DNA of 64,000 bases, taken from positions 62,001 through 126,000 of the forward strand of contig JAZRVO010000029.1 in the NCBI GenBank assembly GCA_045599185.1. The letters run 5' to 3'. This DNA comes from UBA1240 sp045599185 (GTDB taxonomy: Bacteria > Spirochaetota > Spirochaetia > Treponematales > Treponemataceae). The position numbers were made by a program, and so were the translations under genes. A model generated the notes under the pieces. That model made no database searches, was not told the DNA's origin, and saw only the letters and a list, made by a program, of their open reading frames with translations. Position 1 is the first letter of the stretch. Each line of letters starts with the position of its first letter. Positions 23,956 through 33,486 of the stretch are shown one piece after another.

Positions 23956-26397
23956 CTATTTTTCTTTTATGCAGTAAACTTCAAAAGTGTCGCCCAGTTT
24001 TGCAATTTTGCTGTACCAAGCTAAAATTTTATAAATAAAAGAATTAGAACTTAAATTATGTTTTTTGCAATACGGAAATCTTTCCGGATGCTGACCGGTT
24101 GAAACAATTTTTTCAACTTTAAAGCCGTATTTTTTCAAAATTTTTGCACAGGTTTCTGGCTGCCAAAGTGAAAAATGGTCAGAAGGACTTTGGGCAAAAA
24201 AAGATTTTGTATTGAATTTACCGCTAACGCCGCTTACAGAAGGCGTGGAAAAGGCAAAAACGCCGCCTTTTTTTACCAAATCCGAAACTTTTGTTAAAAC
24301 CGCATTCAAATCTGCAAAATGTTCAATTACGTACCACATGGTTACGGCGTCAAATTCTTCAATGTTAAAGGCTTTTTTGCTGTCAAATTCCGGGAACATA
24401 GCCTGAACTGCGTTAAATTTAAGGCTGTTTTTAACGTATTCCACCGCATCAACGGAAATATCTGTTCCTAATGGCGTAAAATGTAAATCCTTTGCGGCGG
24501 CAAGAAAAGGCCCGTATGCACAGCCAACATCCAAAACGGCAGGCGAATTTTCAAGGTTTTTACCGTTTGTGCCGGACAAAACCCTGGCAATGTTTTTACC
24601 GCGGCGCAAACCCTGAGCCTTTATGCTTTCAAAATCGTCCAGATAGGTTTTGCCGTACTGATTTTTATATTCGTCAAAAAAATAATTCTGCCCGTATTCG
24701 GTTTTTGCCGCCGCCGAAAATGCCAGATAAAGCATTCCGCACTTATTGCACCGGCGAATAGTGCGGTTTGACATACGGGCAACAACTTCATCTGCATTCA
24801 GTTCATTTTTACTGTGATTGCCACAAACCGGGCAGAAAATGCGCGTACACTTTGCCATATTCTGCACAACTTCGCTTAAATTTTCAGATTTTTCTGCTTT
24901 GGCAAGCTTCTGCATTGCCTGCGACTTTGGAAAAAGTCCGTCCACATTTTGCATTGCTTTTTTTACAGATTCTGCGCTGATTTGATTTTTCTGTAAATTT
25001 GCAAAACCGAAACCTTTGGCAAGCGCACCATGCAAAGGGCTTGTGGCCAAAAGCAGCACGCCGCAACCGGCATTTATGGCTTCAAAAGCGGTAAAACCGT
25101 AATGAGTAACTACCAAATCATAATTGCAAAGCTGTTCTTTAAGGTTTTGCACTGGCGAAAGCTGTTTTATGTTAGAAAAATCTGACAGTTCGTTACAATT
25201 TTTTGACACGTTTGCAGGAATGATTGCCGAAACCTGATAATTATTCTGGGCAAAAGCCTTGGCAACAGGAACCGTAAAACCAGCAGGATCTTCGCCGCCA
25301 AAAGCAACCAGCACTTTTTCAATTTTCTGTGCAGGTTTTCTGTGGTTTTGCGGCAGCGGAATAAATTCAATTTTTTGCAGGTTTGACGCACGCTGCAACT
25401 GAACGTTTGGAATAATGTCAAGCAAATAATCGCAAAACGCGGTATTTTCTGAACCTTCATCTAAGGCCATAACCGGCGCTATGCAGTGCAATTTATGGGC
25501 AAGCTGTTTTTCAAGGGAAAAAGCGTCGGCAACAATCAGGCTGTAATTTTTCTGCTCGTCAATACTGCTAACCAGTGCATAATCTGGCACGGCGGCAGTA
25601 AAGTTACCAAGGTTTTCAAGCCCGGCATTTTGCGGAATGTACAAATCGGCAAAAAGCGACTTCTGCAATTCAATGCAGCGGCGCAAATGCCCCGTGCCCT
25701 GCCCTTTTGCAACTGAAGGCACAAGCAGAACCAGATTCTGGGATTTTTTCGCCTGTTCAACAATTTGAGAACAAGCAGCACCGGCCTGCAATGTTTGCGC
25801 CATAAACTGGGCACGACGGAAATCCGCGGCAGTATCGATAGTTGTGCGCAAATCCGGATAATTCCATTCTTTTGGCGCAGGTTCAAAAACCGCGGTAAAA
25901 TTTTCCGGGTGATTGTACAAGGCCGGGCCAACGTGTTCGTGGTCGTAGGCAAGGTTGGTTTGTTTGGCAGCCTTTAAAAGGGAAGAACCTTTAAAAACTT
26001 CTACGCCGCTGCCATGTGGCAAGCCTGAAAAAGTAAAATAGTCGCAGTTTTTCTGTGCAAATACTCTGGCGCTTTCGTCTGCGGCTTCGTAAAATAAAAA
26101 GGGATTGTCGCCGGTGGCGCGGATTATTACGTCAGCATTAGTCTGTTCAATTACCATGCAAAAACGCTGCAAAACATCTTCTTCCGGGCCTGCCAGACAT
26201 TCAAAACCGTATTCACCTGCCAGCGGTGCCAGTTTTTCGGCCGAATTGTAATCGGTAGCCAGAAAATAACGGTCGGCCTTTACTTTTTTCATTGCTTCAA
26301 AAACCCATGCCAAAACGGGTTTTCCGTTCAACTGCAAAAGTGCCTTGCCCGGCAAGCGTGTTGAACCTAAACGGCTTTGAATTACTAAAACTGTCAT
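23956..26397 (-). CDS. Triple fusion: SpsF-type cytidylyltransferase, PseG-like domain, SAM methyltransferase
   Basis: 813 residues. Part 1 (about 1-220) is a CMP-sugar cytidylyltransferase like SpsF: VIQSRLGSTRLPGK and IRATGDNPF. Part 2 (about 225-490) resembles PseG, a UDP-sugar hydrolase with a GT-B fold: GTGHLRRC, VALDEGS-type loop, VVTHYGFTAFEAINAGC. Part 3 (about 500-813) starts with a zinc knuckle (CPVCGN, CNKCG) and continues as a class I methyltransferase (VLDVGCAYGPFLAAAKD, MWYVIEHFADL). PseG and the cytidylyltransferase act consecutively in pseudaminic-acid pathways, so the fusion suggests a modified nonulosonic or similar sugar. ATG 26397 overlaps the upstream stop (ATGA). Confidence 0.85.
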   Translation of the reverse strand: MTVLVIQSRLGSTRLPGKALLQLNGKPVLAWVFEAMKKVKADRYFLATDYNSAEKLAPLAGEYGFECLAGPEEDVLQRFCMVIEQTNADVIIRATGDNPFLFYEAADESARVFAQKNCDYFTFSGLPHGSGVEVFKGSSLLKAAKQTNLAYDHEHVGPALYNHPENFTAVFEPAPKEWNYPDLRTTIDTAADFRRAQFMAQTLQAGAACSQIVEQAKKSQNLVLLVPSVAKGQGTGHLRRCIELQKSLFADLYIPQNAGLENLGNFTAAVPDYALVSSIDEQKNYSLIVADAFSLEKQLAHKLHCIAPVMALDEGSENTAFCDYLLDIIPNVQLQRASNLQKIEFIPLPQNHRKPAQKIEKVLVAFGGEDPAGFTVPVAKAFAQNNYQVSAIIPANVSKNCNELSDFSNIKQLSPVQNLKEQLCNYDLVVTHYGFTAFEAINAGCGVLLLATSPLHGALAKGFGFANLQKNQISAESVKKAMQNVDGLFPKSQAMQKLAKAEKSENLSEVVQNMAKCTRIFCPVCGNHSKNELNADEVVARMSNRTIRRCNKCGMLYLAFSAAAKTEYGQNYFFDEYKNQYGKTYLDDFESIKAQGLRRGKNIARVLSGTNGKNLENSPAVLDVGCAYGPFLAAAKDLHFTPLGTDISVDAVEYVKNSLKFNAVQAMFPEFDSKKAFNIEEFDAVTMWYVIEHFADLNAVLTKVSDLVKKGGVFAFSTPSVSGVSGKFNTKSFFAQSPSDHFSLWQPETCAKILKKYGFKVEKIVSTGQHPERFPYCKKHNLSSNSFIYKILAWYSKIAKLGDTFEVYCIKEK

Positions 26398-27365
26398 TTG
26401 TTTTTGCCCCAAAGTTCAACAAGGTTTTTTGCATCTGTAGTGAACTTGTTTTTGTTCTGTTCTACCCACGCGCGGCCGGCTTTAAATTCGCTTAAAGTGT
26501 CAAAAATATTGTGCGGACAGCGTTTTAAGTAAGCCCAGAAACGGTTTCGGCTTAGTTCAACGTGGTCAATTTTGAAAAGAGGCATTACATTTTTAAGGTA
26601 AAAACGCAGGTAAGAATCGTCTTTTGTAATGTCGTCCCGGTTTTCATTATCAAGGTAGCGGATTTTAAAACGGCTTGCCAGCTGAATTTTTTCGCCGTAA
26701 AGCCACGCCCTAAAGCAAAAATCCATGTTCTGCCAGTAAGGGTTTTTAATCGTATAGTCGTAGCCGCCAATTTCCTTAAATTTTGAACAGTTGTAAATGC
26801 CCAAAAAATCGAAGGGGAAAAGAGTTGGCGTGTTGTCGTGCACGTTTACGTTTGCACTTACTTCAAATGAATTACCAGAAGGATACGGAACCATTTCCAT
26901 CGGCAGGTTTTGAACCGTTAAACCGCTGCTTAGCACCAGCGGAACCTGACACAAAATTCCGTCGTTCATTACTTTTTCAATTAACTGCTGTGGCAAATAC
27001 CTGCCGTCCAGTGCCGTGTTATTCCACATAACCAGAACATAATCGGTTTCTGCTTCGTTTACGGCAATGTTAATCATGTCGCCGGTGGTCACTTCTTCCT
27101 GAGGAACAACAAATTTTACATGAGGATAAGTGCGTGCCAGGTTTTCAAGCTCGTAATCGTCGCCCATCTGTTCTACCGAAATAATTGACTTAAACTTAAA
27201 TTCAGTAAGGCTGTCAAAAATTTTCGGCCTAAAATGCCGCGCACCGCGATTAAGCAAAACCGCAGTAATTGGCAGGCATTCACTTTCCTTGGCTGGCAAT
27301 TCGCTGCCGCCAATAAGCGTACACTGAATCTGTCGTTGATCAAAAGTTAAAGGTATAGTATTCAT
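26394..27365 (-). CDS. Glycosyltransferase-like protein (GT-A fold), spiro-SPASM partner
   Basis: 323 residues. Elements of a family-2-like GT-A enzyme: LPITAVLLNRGARHF and, later, ETDYVLVMWNNTALDGRY in place of the usual DxD; then FLGIYNCSKFKEIGGYDYTIKN and PYWQNMDFCFRAWLYGEKI, the ED-type acceptor loop. The missing DxD makes catalytic activity uncertain. The start overlaps the end of the spiro-SPASM gene by 26 bases and its stop overlaps the triple-fusion start, so the three are tightly coupled. Confidence 0.72.
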   Translation of the reverse strand: MNTIPLTFDQRQIQCTLIGGSELPAKESECLPITAVLLNRGARHFRPKIFDSLTEFKFKSIISVEQMGDDYELENLARTYPHVKFVVPQEEVTTGDMINIAVNEAETDYVLVMWNNTALDGRYLPQQLIEKVMNDGILCQVPLVLSSGLTVQNLPMEMVPYPSGNSFEVSANVNVHDNTPTLFPFDFLGIYNCSKFKEIGGYDYTIKNPYWQNMDFCFRAWLYGEKIQLASRFKIRYLDNENRDDITKDDSYLRFYLKNVMPLFKIDHVELSRNRFWAYLKRCPHNIFDTLSEFKAGRAWVEQNKNKFTTDAKNLVELWGKNK

Positions 27366-28905
27366 CGCAGTTTTTGCATAATCCTTCGTAGTTACGTTTT
27401 AATTGAGAAGCGTACAAATCTTCTGTTTTTTTCCAAATTTCTTCCAGCGGTTCTGTAAAAGCATTGCCAATTACGCCGCCCAAAACCTGTTCCCGGCACA
27501 GCGGCACACTTCCGTCCAGCAGAATGTTCATGTCACGGCGCAGGTGCCAGCAGGCATTGCGGCATACCGGCGTTAAGTCTGCAACTTTTTTCTGTTCCAG
27601 CATTCCTGCAAAATCGTCATATTTCTGAATGATTACGCTGCCGCATTTTTCTTTCCAGAAACGGTAAAACTGTTCCATCTGGTGTTCGTTTTGGGTGGTG
27701 CGCAAAAACTGAACGTATGTGCAACCGGCAAAATGCTGCAAAAGTGCCTGAACGGCGTTTACCGCGGCATCAAAACCGTTTACACCGTGCAGGTTCTGGT
27801 ACATTTCGCCGTCAACCGCATCAAGGCTAATAATCCAGTTAACGGGTTTCTGACCGTTAAGGCGTTCCGGCGCATTCTGGCAAATTTCAAAAACTTTTTG
27901 GGTAAAATCGTCTGTTATTTTTTCACCGCAGCTTTCAATTAAAAGCGAAAGCTTAGGGTTTTTAAGCACAATTTTTATAAAATCAAGCAAATTCGGGTGG
28001 TTCAGCGCTTCGCCCCACAAAGAAAGGCTTATAACCGCGTCATCAGAAAAATCTGCAATTTTTGCAATCAGGTTTTCAAAAGAATCCAAAGGCATTACTG
28101 CGGTACAGTTCTGCGGTTTTGCACCGTATTTGGCAAAAGCCGCATTTGGGTACGGACAGAAAGAACATTCGCCGGAACAGCTTGCTGCAATTTGCAAAGC
28201 GTAAAACGCCGGTAAAGTGCGCTGAATTTGCGGTTCTTTTTCGGCAATGTCGCACAAATCGGCATTTGGCGTGTTTTGCATAAGGTTAAAAAGCCTTGTG
28301 CATTGCAACGTATTCCGTTTTGTGTCGCAGAACAAACTTAGGCGCAGATAGCGCAAATCTTTTGGTGCAATTTCCGTTTCAATTTCAAAGGAATTTATGT
28401 CAGTTTTTATTACGTCAAATAAAACTGTCTGAGTTACAGGGTTCAGGTTGTCTTTTGCAAGGTCGGCAAGAATTTTTGCTGTTCCCGGGTGCAAAATTTC
28501 CGGGGTAAAACCTGCCGGATAACCGTCAGCAAAACAGTATTCTGCGCCGTACTTTTTAAAGTCATTCAGCAGCTGCCGGGTAACCGACAAACTGTAAAAA
28601 GGTGCGTCAGCAAAAGCAAAAACTGCCGCATCAAAACCGCTGGCAATTTCTGCAATTTTCTGCAAAAGCAAGGCAGTTGTCCATTTTTCTTCAAAAATAT
28701 GCTTGAATGTGGTCTTTTCTGCTGGTAAACTAATGTTTTGTAAATTACTTTGATTTTTTTTACTGCCCAAAATTGCAATTGATGCAACATTCGGCACCAA
28801 AGTTGCCCAGTTTACAGCGCATTCAACCGCCGATTTTTGGGCAAAAAGCGGTTCAAAAGCAAAAGTGCTGGTATTTCCGGCAAAAAGAATAACAACTGTT
28901 TTCAT
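27340..28905 (-). CDS. Spiro-SPASM radical SAM protein
   Basis: 521 residues. The N-terminal 190 residues look like a nucleotidyltransferase fold (VVILFAGNTSTFAFEPL). The radical SAM cluster is CSGECSFC with C243, C247 and C250. The C-terminal SPASM part has further Cys in VCRNACWHL, VPLCREQVLGG and LCKNCDEYY for auxiliary Fe-S clusters. This architecture matches the spirochaete-specific 'spiro-SPASM' family. SPASM enzymes often modify peptides or sugars. The start ATG has no SD; a GATACT -10-like box lies six bases upstream, consistent with leaderless mRNA. First gene of the operon. Confidence 0.88.
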   Translation of the reverse strand: MKTVVILFAGNTSTFAFEPLFAQKSAVECAVNWATLVPNVASIAILGSKKNQSNLQNISLPAEKTTFKHIFEEKWTTALLLQKIAEIASGFDAAVFAFADAPFYSLSVTRQLLNDFKKYGAEYCFADGYPAGFTPEILHPGTAKILADLAKDNLNPVTQTVLFDVIKTDINSFEIETEIAPKDLRYLRLSLFCDTKRNTLQCTRLFNLMQNTPNADLCDIAEKEPQIQRTLPAFYALQIAASCSGECSFCPYPNAAFAKYGAKPQNCTAVMPLDSFENLIAKIADFSDDAVISLSLWGEALNHPNLLDFIKIVLKNPKLSLLIESCGEKITDDFTQKVFEICQNAPERLNGQKPVNWIISLDAVDGEMYQNLHGVNGFDAAVNAVQALLQHFAGCTYVQFLRTTQNEHQMEQFYRFWKEKCGSVIIQKYDDFAGMLEQKKVADLTPVCRNACWHLRRDMNILLDGSVPLCREQVLGGVIGNAFTEPLEEIWKKTEDLYASQLKRNYEGLCKNCDEYYTFNF

Positions 28906-28997
28906 ACGCTAAGTATCGGCAAAAAGTTATTTATATTAATGGGACGCTCTAAAAATTCAGTTTTGGAGCCGGACTAAAAAAAAATTTAGGAGAGTTT

Positions 28998-30206
28998 GTG
29001 TCTAATTTTTCAGAAAAAACCTACAGCGTTTCGCAAATTACAGACGTTATAAAACAAACAATTGAACACAATTTTTCTGATATTTCCATTCAGGGCGAAA
29101 TTTCCAATTTCCGGCCGTCCAGCACCGGTCACTGGTATTTTACGCTTAAGGACGAAGACGCCGCGATTGCAGCCGTAATGTTTAAGCGAAAAATTGGCGA
29201 CGTTGCCTTTACGCCAAGGGACGGAATGCTGGTAAAAGTTACCGGTTCACTTTCGGTTTACCCGGCAAGGGGCAGTTACCAGATTATTGCCGAAAGCATG
29301 GAAGCTGCCGGAACAGGCGACATTCTGCTTATTATAGAAGAACGCAAGCGTAAGCTTGCAGCCGAAGGTTTGTTTGCGGAAGAAAACAAAAAACCGCTGC
29401 CAACCTACCCGGACACAATTGGCGTAATAACCAGCCCAACTGGTGCTGCACTGCAGGACATTATAACCATTACAAGGCGGCGAAATGACAGCGTTAATAT
29501 TGTAATTTTGCCATGTGCCGTACAAGGCGAAAGCGCAGCCCAAACCATTGCAAGGCAAATTCAAACCGCCAACGCCTTTAACATGGCAGACGTGCTTATA
29601 GTTGGGCGCGGCGGCGGTTCGCTGGAAGACCTTTTGCCGTTTTCTGAAGAATGCGTGGTGCGTGCCGTTGCACAAAGCAGAATACCAATTGTCAGTGCAG
29701 TAGGCCACGAAATTGACTACGCACTTAGCGATTTTGCCGCAGACTTACGCGCACCAACTCCAAGCGCCGCCGCAGAACTTGTCACACCATTAAAATCAGA
29801 GATTTTTGAGCTTTTGGAGAATTTTTCTGCCGAAATGGAAGACAATTTGCTTAACCGCATTGAACGCTGCCGTATGCTTTTGAACACTTTTTCCGTTAAA
29901 AACATGGAACTTTGCCTGCGTTCAATACAGACGCCGCTTTTGCAGCGTTTTGACATTGCAAAAGATGATTTGGCACTGGCAATGACCCAGCGAATTGAAC
30001 AGGCCAAAAACCGGCTTGCACTTGCCAAAAACCGGCTGGAAGACAGCCATCCGCAGAAAATTTTAGACCGCGGTTTTTCAATTGTGCGCAAAGCCAGCGA
30101 CAACAGCCTTGTTTGCAGCGCAAGCCAAACGCAAATTGGCGAAGACCTGATTATTCAAAGTGCAGAAGGCACAATTGGTGCAAAAGTTAGCACGGTTACA
30201 CCATAA
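28998..30206 (+). CDS. xseA: Exodeoxyribonuclease VII large subunit
   Basis: 402 residues from a GTG at 28998, preceded by AGGAG. OB-fold at the N-terminus (ISIQGEISNFRPSSTGHWYFTLKDE), catalytic region with VGRGGGSLEDLLPF, VSAVGHEIDYALSDF and DLRAPTPSAAAEL, then a coiled-coil stalk. With XseB it degrades single-stranded DNA in repair. The xseB gene follows after about 110 bases and mutL after that, making a DNA-repair group. Confidence 0.96.
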   Translation: MSNFSEKTYSVSQITDVIKQTIEHNFSDISIQGEISNFRPSSTGHWYFTLKDEDAAIAAVMFKRKIGDVAFTPRDGMLVKVTGSLSVYPARGSYQIIAESMEAAGTGDILLIIEERKRKLAAEGLFAEENKKPLPTYPDTIGVITSPTGAALQDIITITRRRNDSVNIVILPCAVQGESAAQTIARQIQTANAFNMADVLIVGRGGGSLEDLLPFSEECVVRAVAQSRIPIVSAVGHEIDYALSDFAADLRAPTPSAAAELVTPLKSEIFELLENFSAEMEDNLLNRIERCRMLLNTFSVKNMELCLRSIQTPLLQRFDIAKDDLALAMTQRIEQAKNRLALAKNRLEDSHPQKILDRGFSIVRKASDNSLVCSASQTQIGEDLIIQSAEGTIGAKVSTVTP

Positions 30207-30314
30207 GCTGAAAAATAGAGAAAATTAAGCAATTAGAGATAATTGATAATTTTACAAAATTGGAAAAATTTTAGATTTTTTATATTTTAGAAAAATTAAA
30301 CAAAAGGAAGAAAC

Positions 30315-30563
30315 ATGAAGAATATTGAAGAACGCCTGAACCGCCTTGAAGAACTTTCTGAATCAATCAGAGATTCGGCACTGCCACTGGAAGATGCAAT
30401 TGCACTTTTTGACGAAGGCATAAAACTTGTGCGCGGAATGGAAAAAGATTTGGACAAAATGGAAGGAAAAATTCAAATGCTGATGAACCAGCCCGATGCC
30501 AGTGCGCCGCAAACCAAGGCAGAAAGCAAGCCGGAACTGGATTTATTTTCTTCTATAGAATAA
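30315..30563 (+). CDS. xseB: Exodeoxyribonuclease VII small subunit
   Basis: 82 residues. Helical motif with ERLNRLEELSESIRDSALPLEDAIALFDEGIKL, the XseB signature. SD AAGGA before ATG 30315. Many XseB subunits bind one XseA; the pair is here in the usual order. Confidence 0.95.
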   Translation: MKNIEERLNRLEELSESIRDSALPLEDAIALFDEGIKLVRGMEKDLDKMEGKIQMLMNQPDASAPQTKAESKPELDLFSSIE

Positions 30564-30639
30564 ATCAAAAAACAGCAAAAAATTCAGAAATTACACTTTT
30601 TTCAATTTGAACCCAAAAAAATGGCACAAAGGAACTTTT

Positions 30640-32697
30640 ATGAAAGAGCCAAAACCTGTACGCAAATTACCACCAGAAACAGCCCGAAAAATTGCCGCCG
30701 GTGAAGTTATTGACCGGCCAAATGCAATCGTGCGCGAACTTTTGGACAACGCCATTGATGCGGCAAGCGACAGCATTTGCCTTGAAATTGAAGGCGGCGG
30801 AATTGATAAAATTCGTGTGGTAGACAACGGTTTTGGCATGAGCCGGGAAGATTTGGAAAACAGCGTACAGCCCCACGCTACCAGCAAAATTGCAGACGAA
30901 AAAGACCTGCTTGAGCTTAACACCCTCGGGTTCAGGGGCGAAGCACTTGCTTCAATTGCGGCGGTTGCCCGGCTGGACATTACAACCATTCGCCGCGGCG
31001 AAATTGCAAACAAATTAAGTGCTTTTGGTATCGCCCAGCACCAGATTACGCCATGCTCATGGAACGAAGGTACGGCAGTTGAAGTACGTTCACTTTTTGA
31101 AAACTTTCCTGCAAGACGTGTTTTTTTAAAAAAACCGGCCGCCGAAGCCAAACTTTGCAAGCAGACATTTTTGGAAAAAGCCATGCCCTGGACAGAAATT
31201 GAGTTCAAATTTGTGCAGGACGGAAAATTAAAATACAATTTTACCAAAAATCAAAGCCGCCCGGAACGTTTTGCCCAGGCGATGGAAGCCGGAGACCAGA
31301 GCCAGTTTTTCAGCGAAATTTATATGGAAGAAAAAAGCCAGGGCTTTAGTTTTTACGCAGTACTTGGCGCACCGGAATTACGCAAAAGTGACAAAAAAAA
31401 CATTTACATTTTTGTAAACGGCCGCCGCATTTGGGAATATTCCCTTGTGCAGGCAATTGAATACGGCGCGCAGGGATATTTTCCAAACGGCACGTTTCCC
31501 CAGGCGGCACTTTTTTTGCAAATTGATCCGCATCTGGTAGATTTCAACATTCACCCGGCCAAACGCGAAGCAAAATTCCGCGACATTGGTCCGATTCATC
31601 ACAGCGTAAGTACGGCCGTGCGCAATTTTTACCGCCAAAGCACTATTGCCGGCATGGTAAGCCAGCTGAACGATGGCGAAGAAAAAGAAAATTTTAACGC
31701 AGCAGAAAAAGCCGAAGAAACTTCTTTTGATTTTGGCGAAGAGGCGAATGTTAATAACGCGCCGGTTTTCAGCAGTCACAATTCTAATTTCAGTTACGAC
31801 AACGATTTAGACATTAGCCAAATTGCACACAGCACTCGCACTTACAGCCGCGCAGAACAAACCGTCTACAGCCCAAGCGCTGATAGAGATTTTAGCAATT
31901 TTAACAAAACTGGAAATAATGGAGATTTTAAATATTCTTACACAGGCAGCAGGCCTTTTGGTGGCAGCTACGCGCCAAAAACCGAAGCTATTTTAGACGG
32001 TGGCGCAATTAGTGCCGACACAGCGCCGAAACCCTATGCCATGCCCGATTTTGGAAAAATTGCGGCGGCAAACCAGAACAATCAAAATGCGGAAGAAAGC
32101 GCCGCTTTTTCAGTTTCGCCAGTTCTGCCGCCGGTTACGGCTGGCCAGAAAGAAATTCGCTATTTTGGTACGGCGCTTGGGGTTTTTCTTTTGGTTGAAA
32201 GAAATTCAACACTTTTTTTAATTGACCAGCACGCTGCCCACGAACGAATTCTGTTTGACCGCTTTATGGCAAGTTTGGGTTCCAAACAGAAACTTCTTTT
32301 TCCCTACGTTATTTCAGCTGAAAGCGAAGCCGACGACAAATATTTGGAAAATTTGTGCGGCCAGATGCAGAAAATTGGCTTTGACATGGCGCAAAACAGC
32401 GACGGAAAATGGCAAATTTCTAGCGTGCCAATAAAATGGAACGGAACTGAAGAAGATTTGCGCCGCGATTTGCTGGAAAAACGCATAGCACCGGAAGAAC
32501 TTACCCGGAAAATTGCCGCTTTTAGTGCCTGCCGTGCCGCGGTAAAAGACGGCACTATTTTAGACGAAAACACCGCAAAAAGTCTTGCAATGCAGGCGTT
32601 TGAACTGCCTGATCCCCACTGCCCTCACGGCCGCCCGGTATGGATAAAAATAACAAAAGACGACCTTTTTAACCTTATCCGCCGCACTGAAGGCTAG
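30640..32697 (+). CDS. mutL: DNA mismatch repair protein MutL
   Basis: 685 residues. N-terminal GHKL ATPase: IAAGEVIDRP, ELLDNAIDA, VVDNGFGM, HATSKI, TLGFRGEALASIAAV. A low-complexity linker (about 340-510) leads to the C-terminal endonuclease-type domain with DQHAAHERILFD, ACRAAVKDG and CPHGRP. The usual DQHA-xx-E-xxxx-E motif has Asp instead of the last Glu. ATG 30640 with AAAGGAAC upstream is preferred over a start at 30607. MutL links mismatch detection by MutS to strand cleavage. Confidence 0.95.
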   Translation: MKEPKPVRKLPPETARKIAAGEVIDRPNAIVRELLDNAIDAASDSICLEIEGGGIDKIRVVDNGFGMSREDLENSVQPHATSKIADEKDLLELNTLGFRGEALASIAAVARLDITTIRRGEIANKLSAFGIAQHQITPCSWNEGTAVEVRSLFENFPARRVFLKKPAAEAKLCKQTFLEKAMPWTEIEFKFVQDGKLKYNFTKNQSRPERFAQAMEAGDQSQFFSEIYMEEKSQGFSFYAVLGAPELRKSDKKNIYIFVNGRRIWEYSLVQAIEYGAQGYFPNGTFPQAALFLQIDPHLVDFNIHPAKREAKFRDIGPIHHSVSTAVRNFYRQSTIAGMVSQLNDGEEKENFNAAEKAEETSFDFGEEANVNNAPVFSSHNSNFSYDNDLDISQIAHSTRTYSRAEQTVYSPSADRDFSNFNKTGNNGDFKYSYTGSRPFGGSYAPKTEAILDGGAISADTAPKPYAMPDFGKIAAANQNNQNAEESAAFSVSPVLPPVTAGQKEIRYFGTALGVFLLVERNSTLFLIDQHAAHERILFDRFMASLGSKQKLLFPYVISAESEADDKYLENLCGQMQKIGFDMAQNSDGKWQISSVPIKWNGTEEDLRRDLLEKRIAPEELTRKIAAFSACRAAVKDGTILDENTAKSLAMQAFELPDPHCPHGRPVWIKITKDDLFNLIRRTEG

Positions 32698-32960
32698 AAA
32701 AATTGCAGAAAATTTGAAAAAAAAAGCTAAGGACTTGAAAAAATCGGCAATTGCAAAAACGACAGGCGAATGAACGAACATTGACGCAGGAACCTGCGTA
32801 TGAAACTGCTGGTCAAAAATAAATTGTACTCAATTTATTTTACAAAAATTTACTTGTGCAAATTGCATATGCAAATTAAAATTCATAAAAATGCTGATTT
32901 TTCAGAAAAAAAGTTCTAAATTGTAATATTTCAATAATTTAGGGCTAAAAGGAGAAAACA
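32698..32960. other. Intergenic with two hairpins
   Basis: Contains ACGCAGG-AA-CCTGCGT (32784-32799) and an AT stem AAATAAATTG-TACT-CAATTTATTT (32817-32840). Neither has a clear T-run; one may help terminate mutL mRNA. No gene seen. Confidence 0.45.
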
Positions 32961-33476
32961 ATGGAAGATTTTACCCGGCTTATCGAAAGCCGCTATTCTG
33001 TAAGAAAATTTAAAAGCGAACCTGTAAGCGACAAAGACCTTGAAATTATTCTTCATGCAGGGCACGTAGCACCAACCGGCTGCAACAACCAGCCCCACAG
33101 AATTTACGTAATAAAAAGTGATGAAGCGCTTGCAAAACTAAAAGAATGCACCAGGTGCCATTTTGATTCAAAAACCGTTCTGCTTGTTACCTACAAAAAA
33201 GACGAATGCTGGTACCGCCCATACGACAAGGAACCGAGCGGCATGGTGGATGCAAGCATTGTTACAACGCATATGATGCTTGCCGCCTGGAATATTGGCG
33301 TTGGAAGCTGCTGGGTAATGCATTTTAATCCTGCAAAAATCCACGAATTTTTAAACATTCCGGAAGATGAAGTTCCGGTTGCGCTTTTGCCGATGGGCTA
33401 TCCGGCAGAAAATTCAGTTCCATTGGATTTACACGGCAAGTTTAGAGACATGAACGAACTTGTAAAATGTTTATAG
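32961..33476 (+). CDS. Nitroreductase family protein
   Basis: 171 residues. Typical start LIESRYSVRKFKSEPVSDKDLEIIL, then HVAPTGCNNQPHRIYVI (FMN contact region) and late ALLPMGYPAENSVP. FMN-dependent NAD(P)H oxidoreductase, substrate unknown. Several Cys residues (ECTRCH, DECWYRP) are present but no Fe-S pattern. SD GGAG precedes ATG. First of three small genes in the same direction. Confidence 0.88.
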   Translation: MEDFTRLIESRYSVRKFKSEPVSDKDLEIILHAGHVAPTGCNNQPHRIYVIKSDEALAKLKECTRCHFDSKTVLLVTYKKDECWYRPYDKEPSGMVDASIVTTHMMLAAWNIGVGSCWVMHFNPAKIHEFLNIPEDEVPVALLPMGYPAENSVPLDLHGKFRDMNELVKCL

Positions 33477-33486
33477 CAAAAGAATT

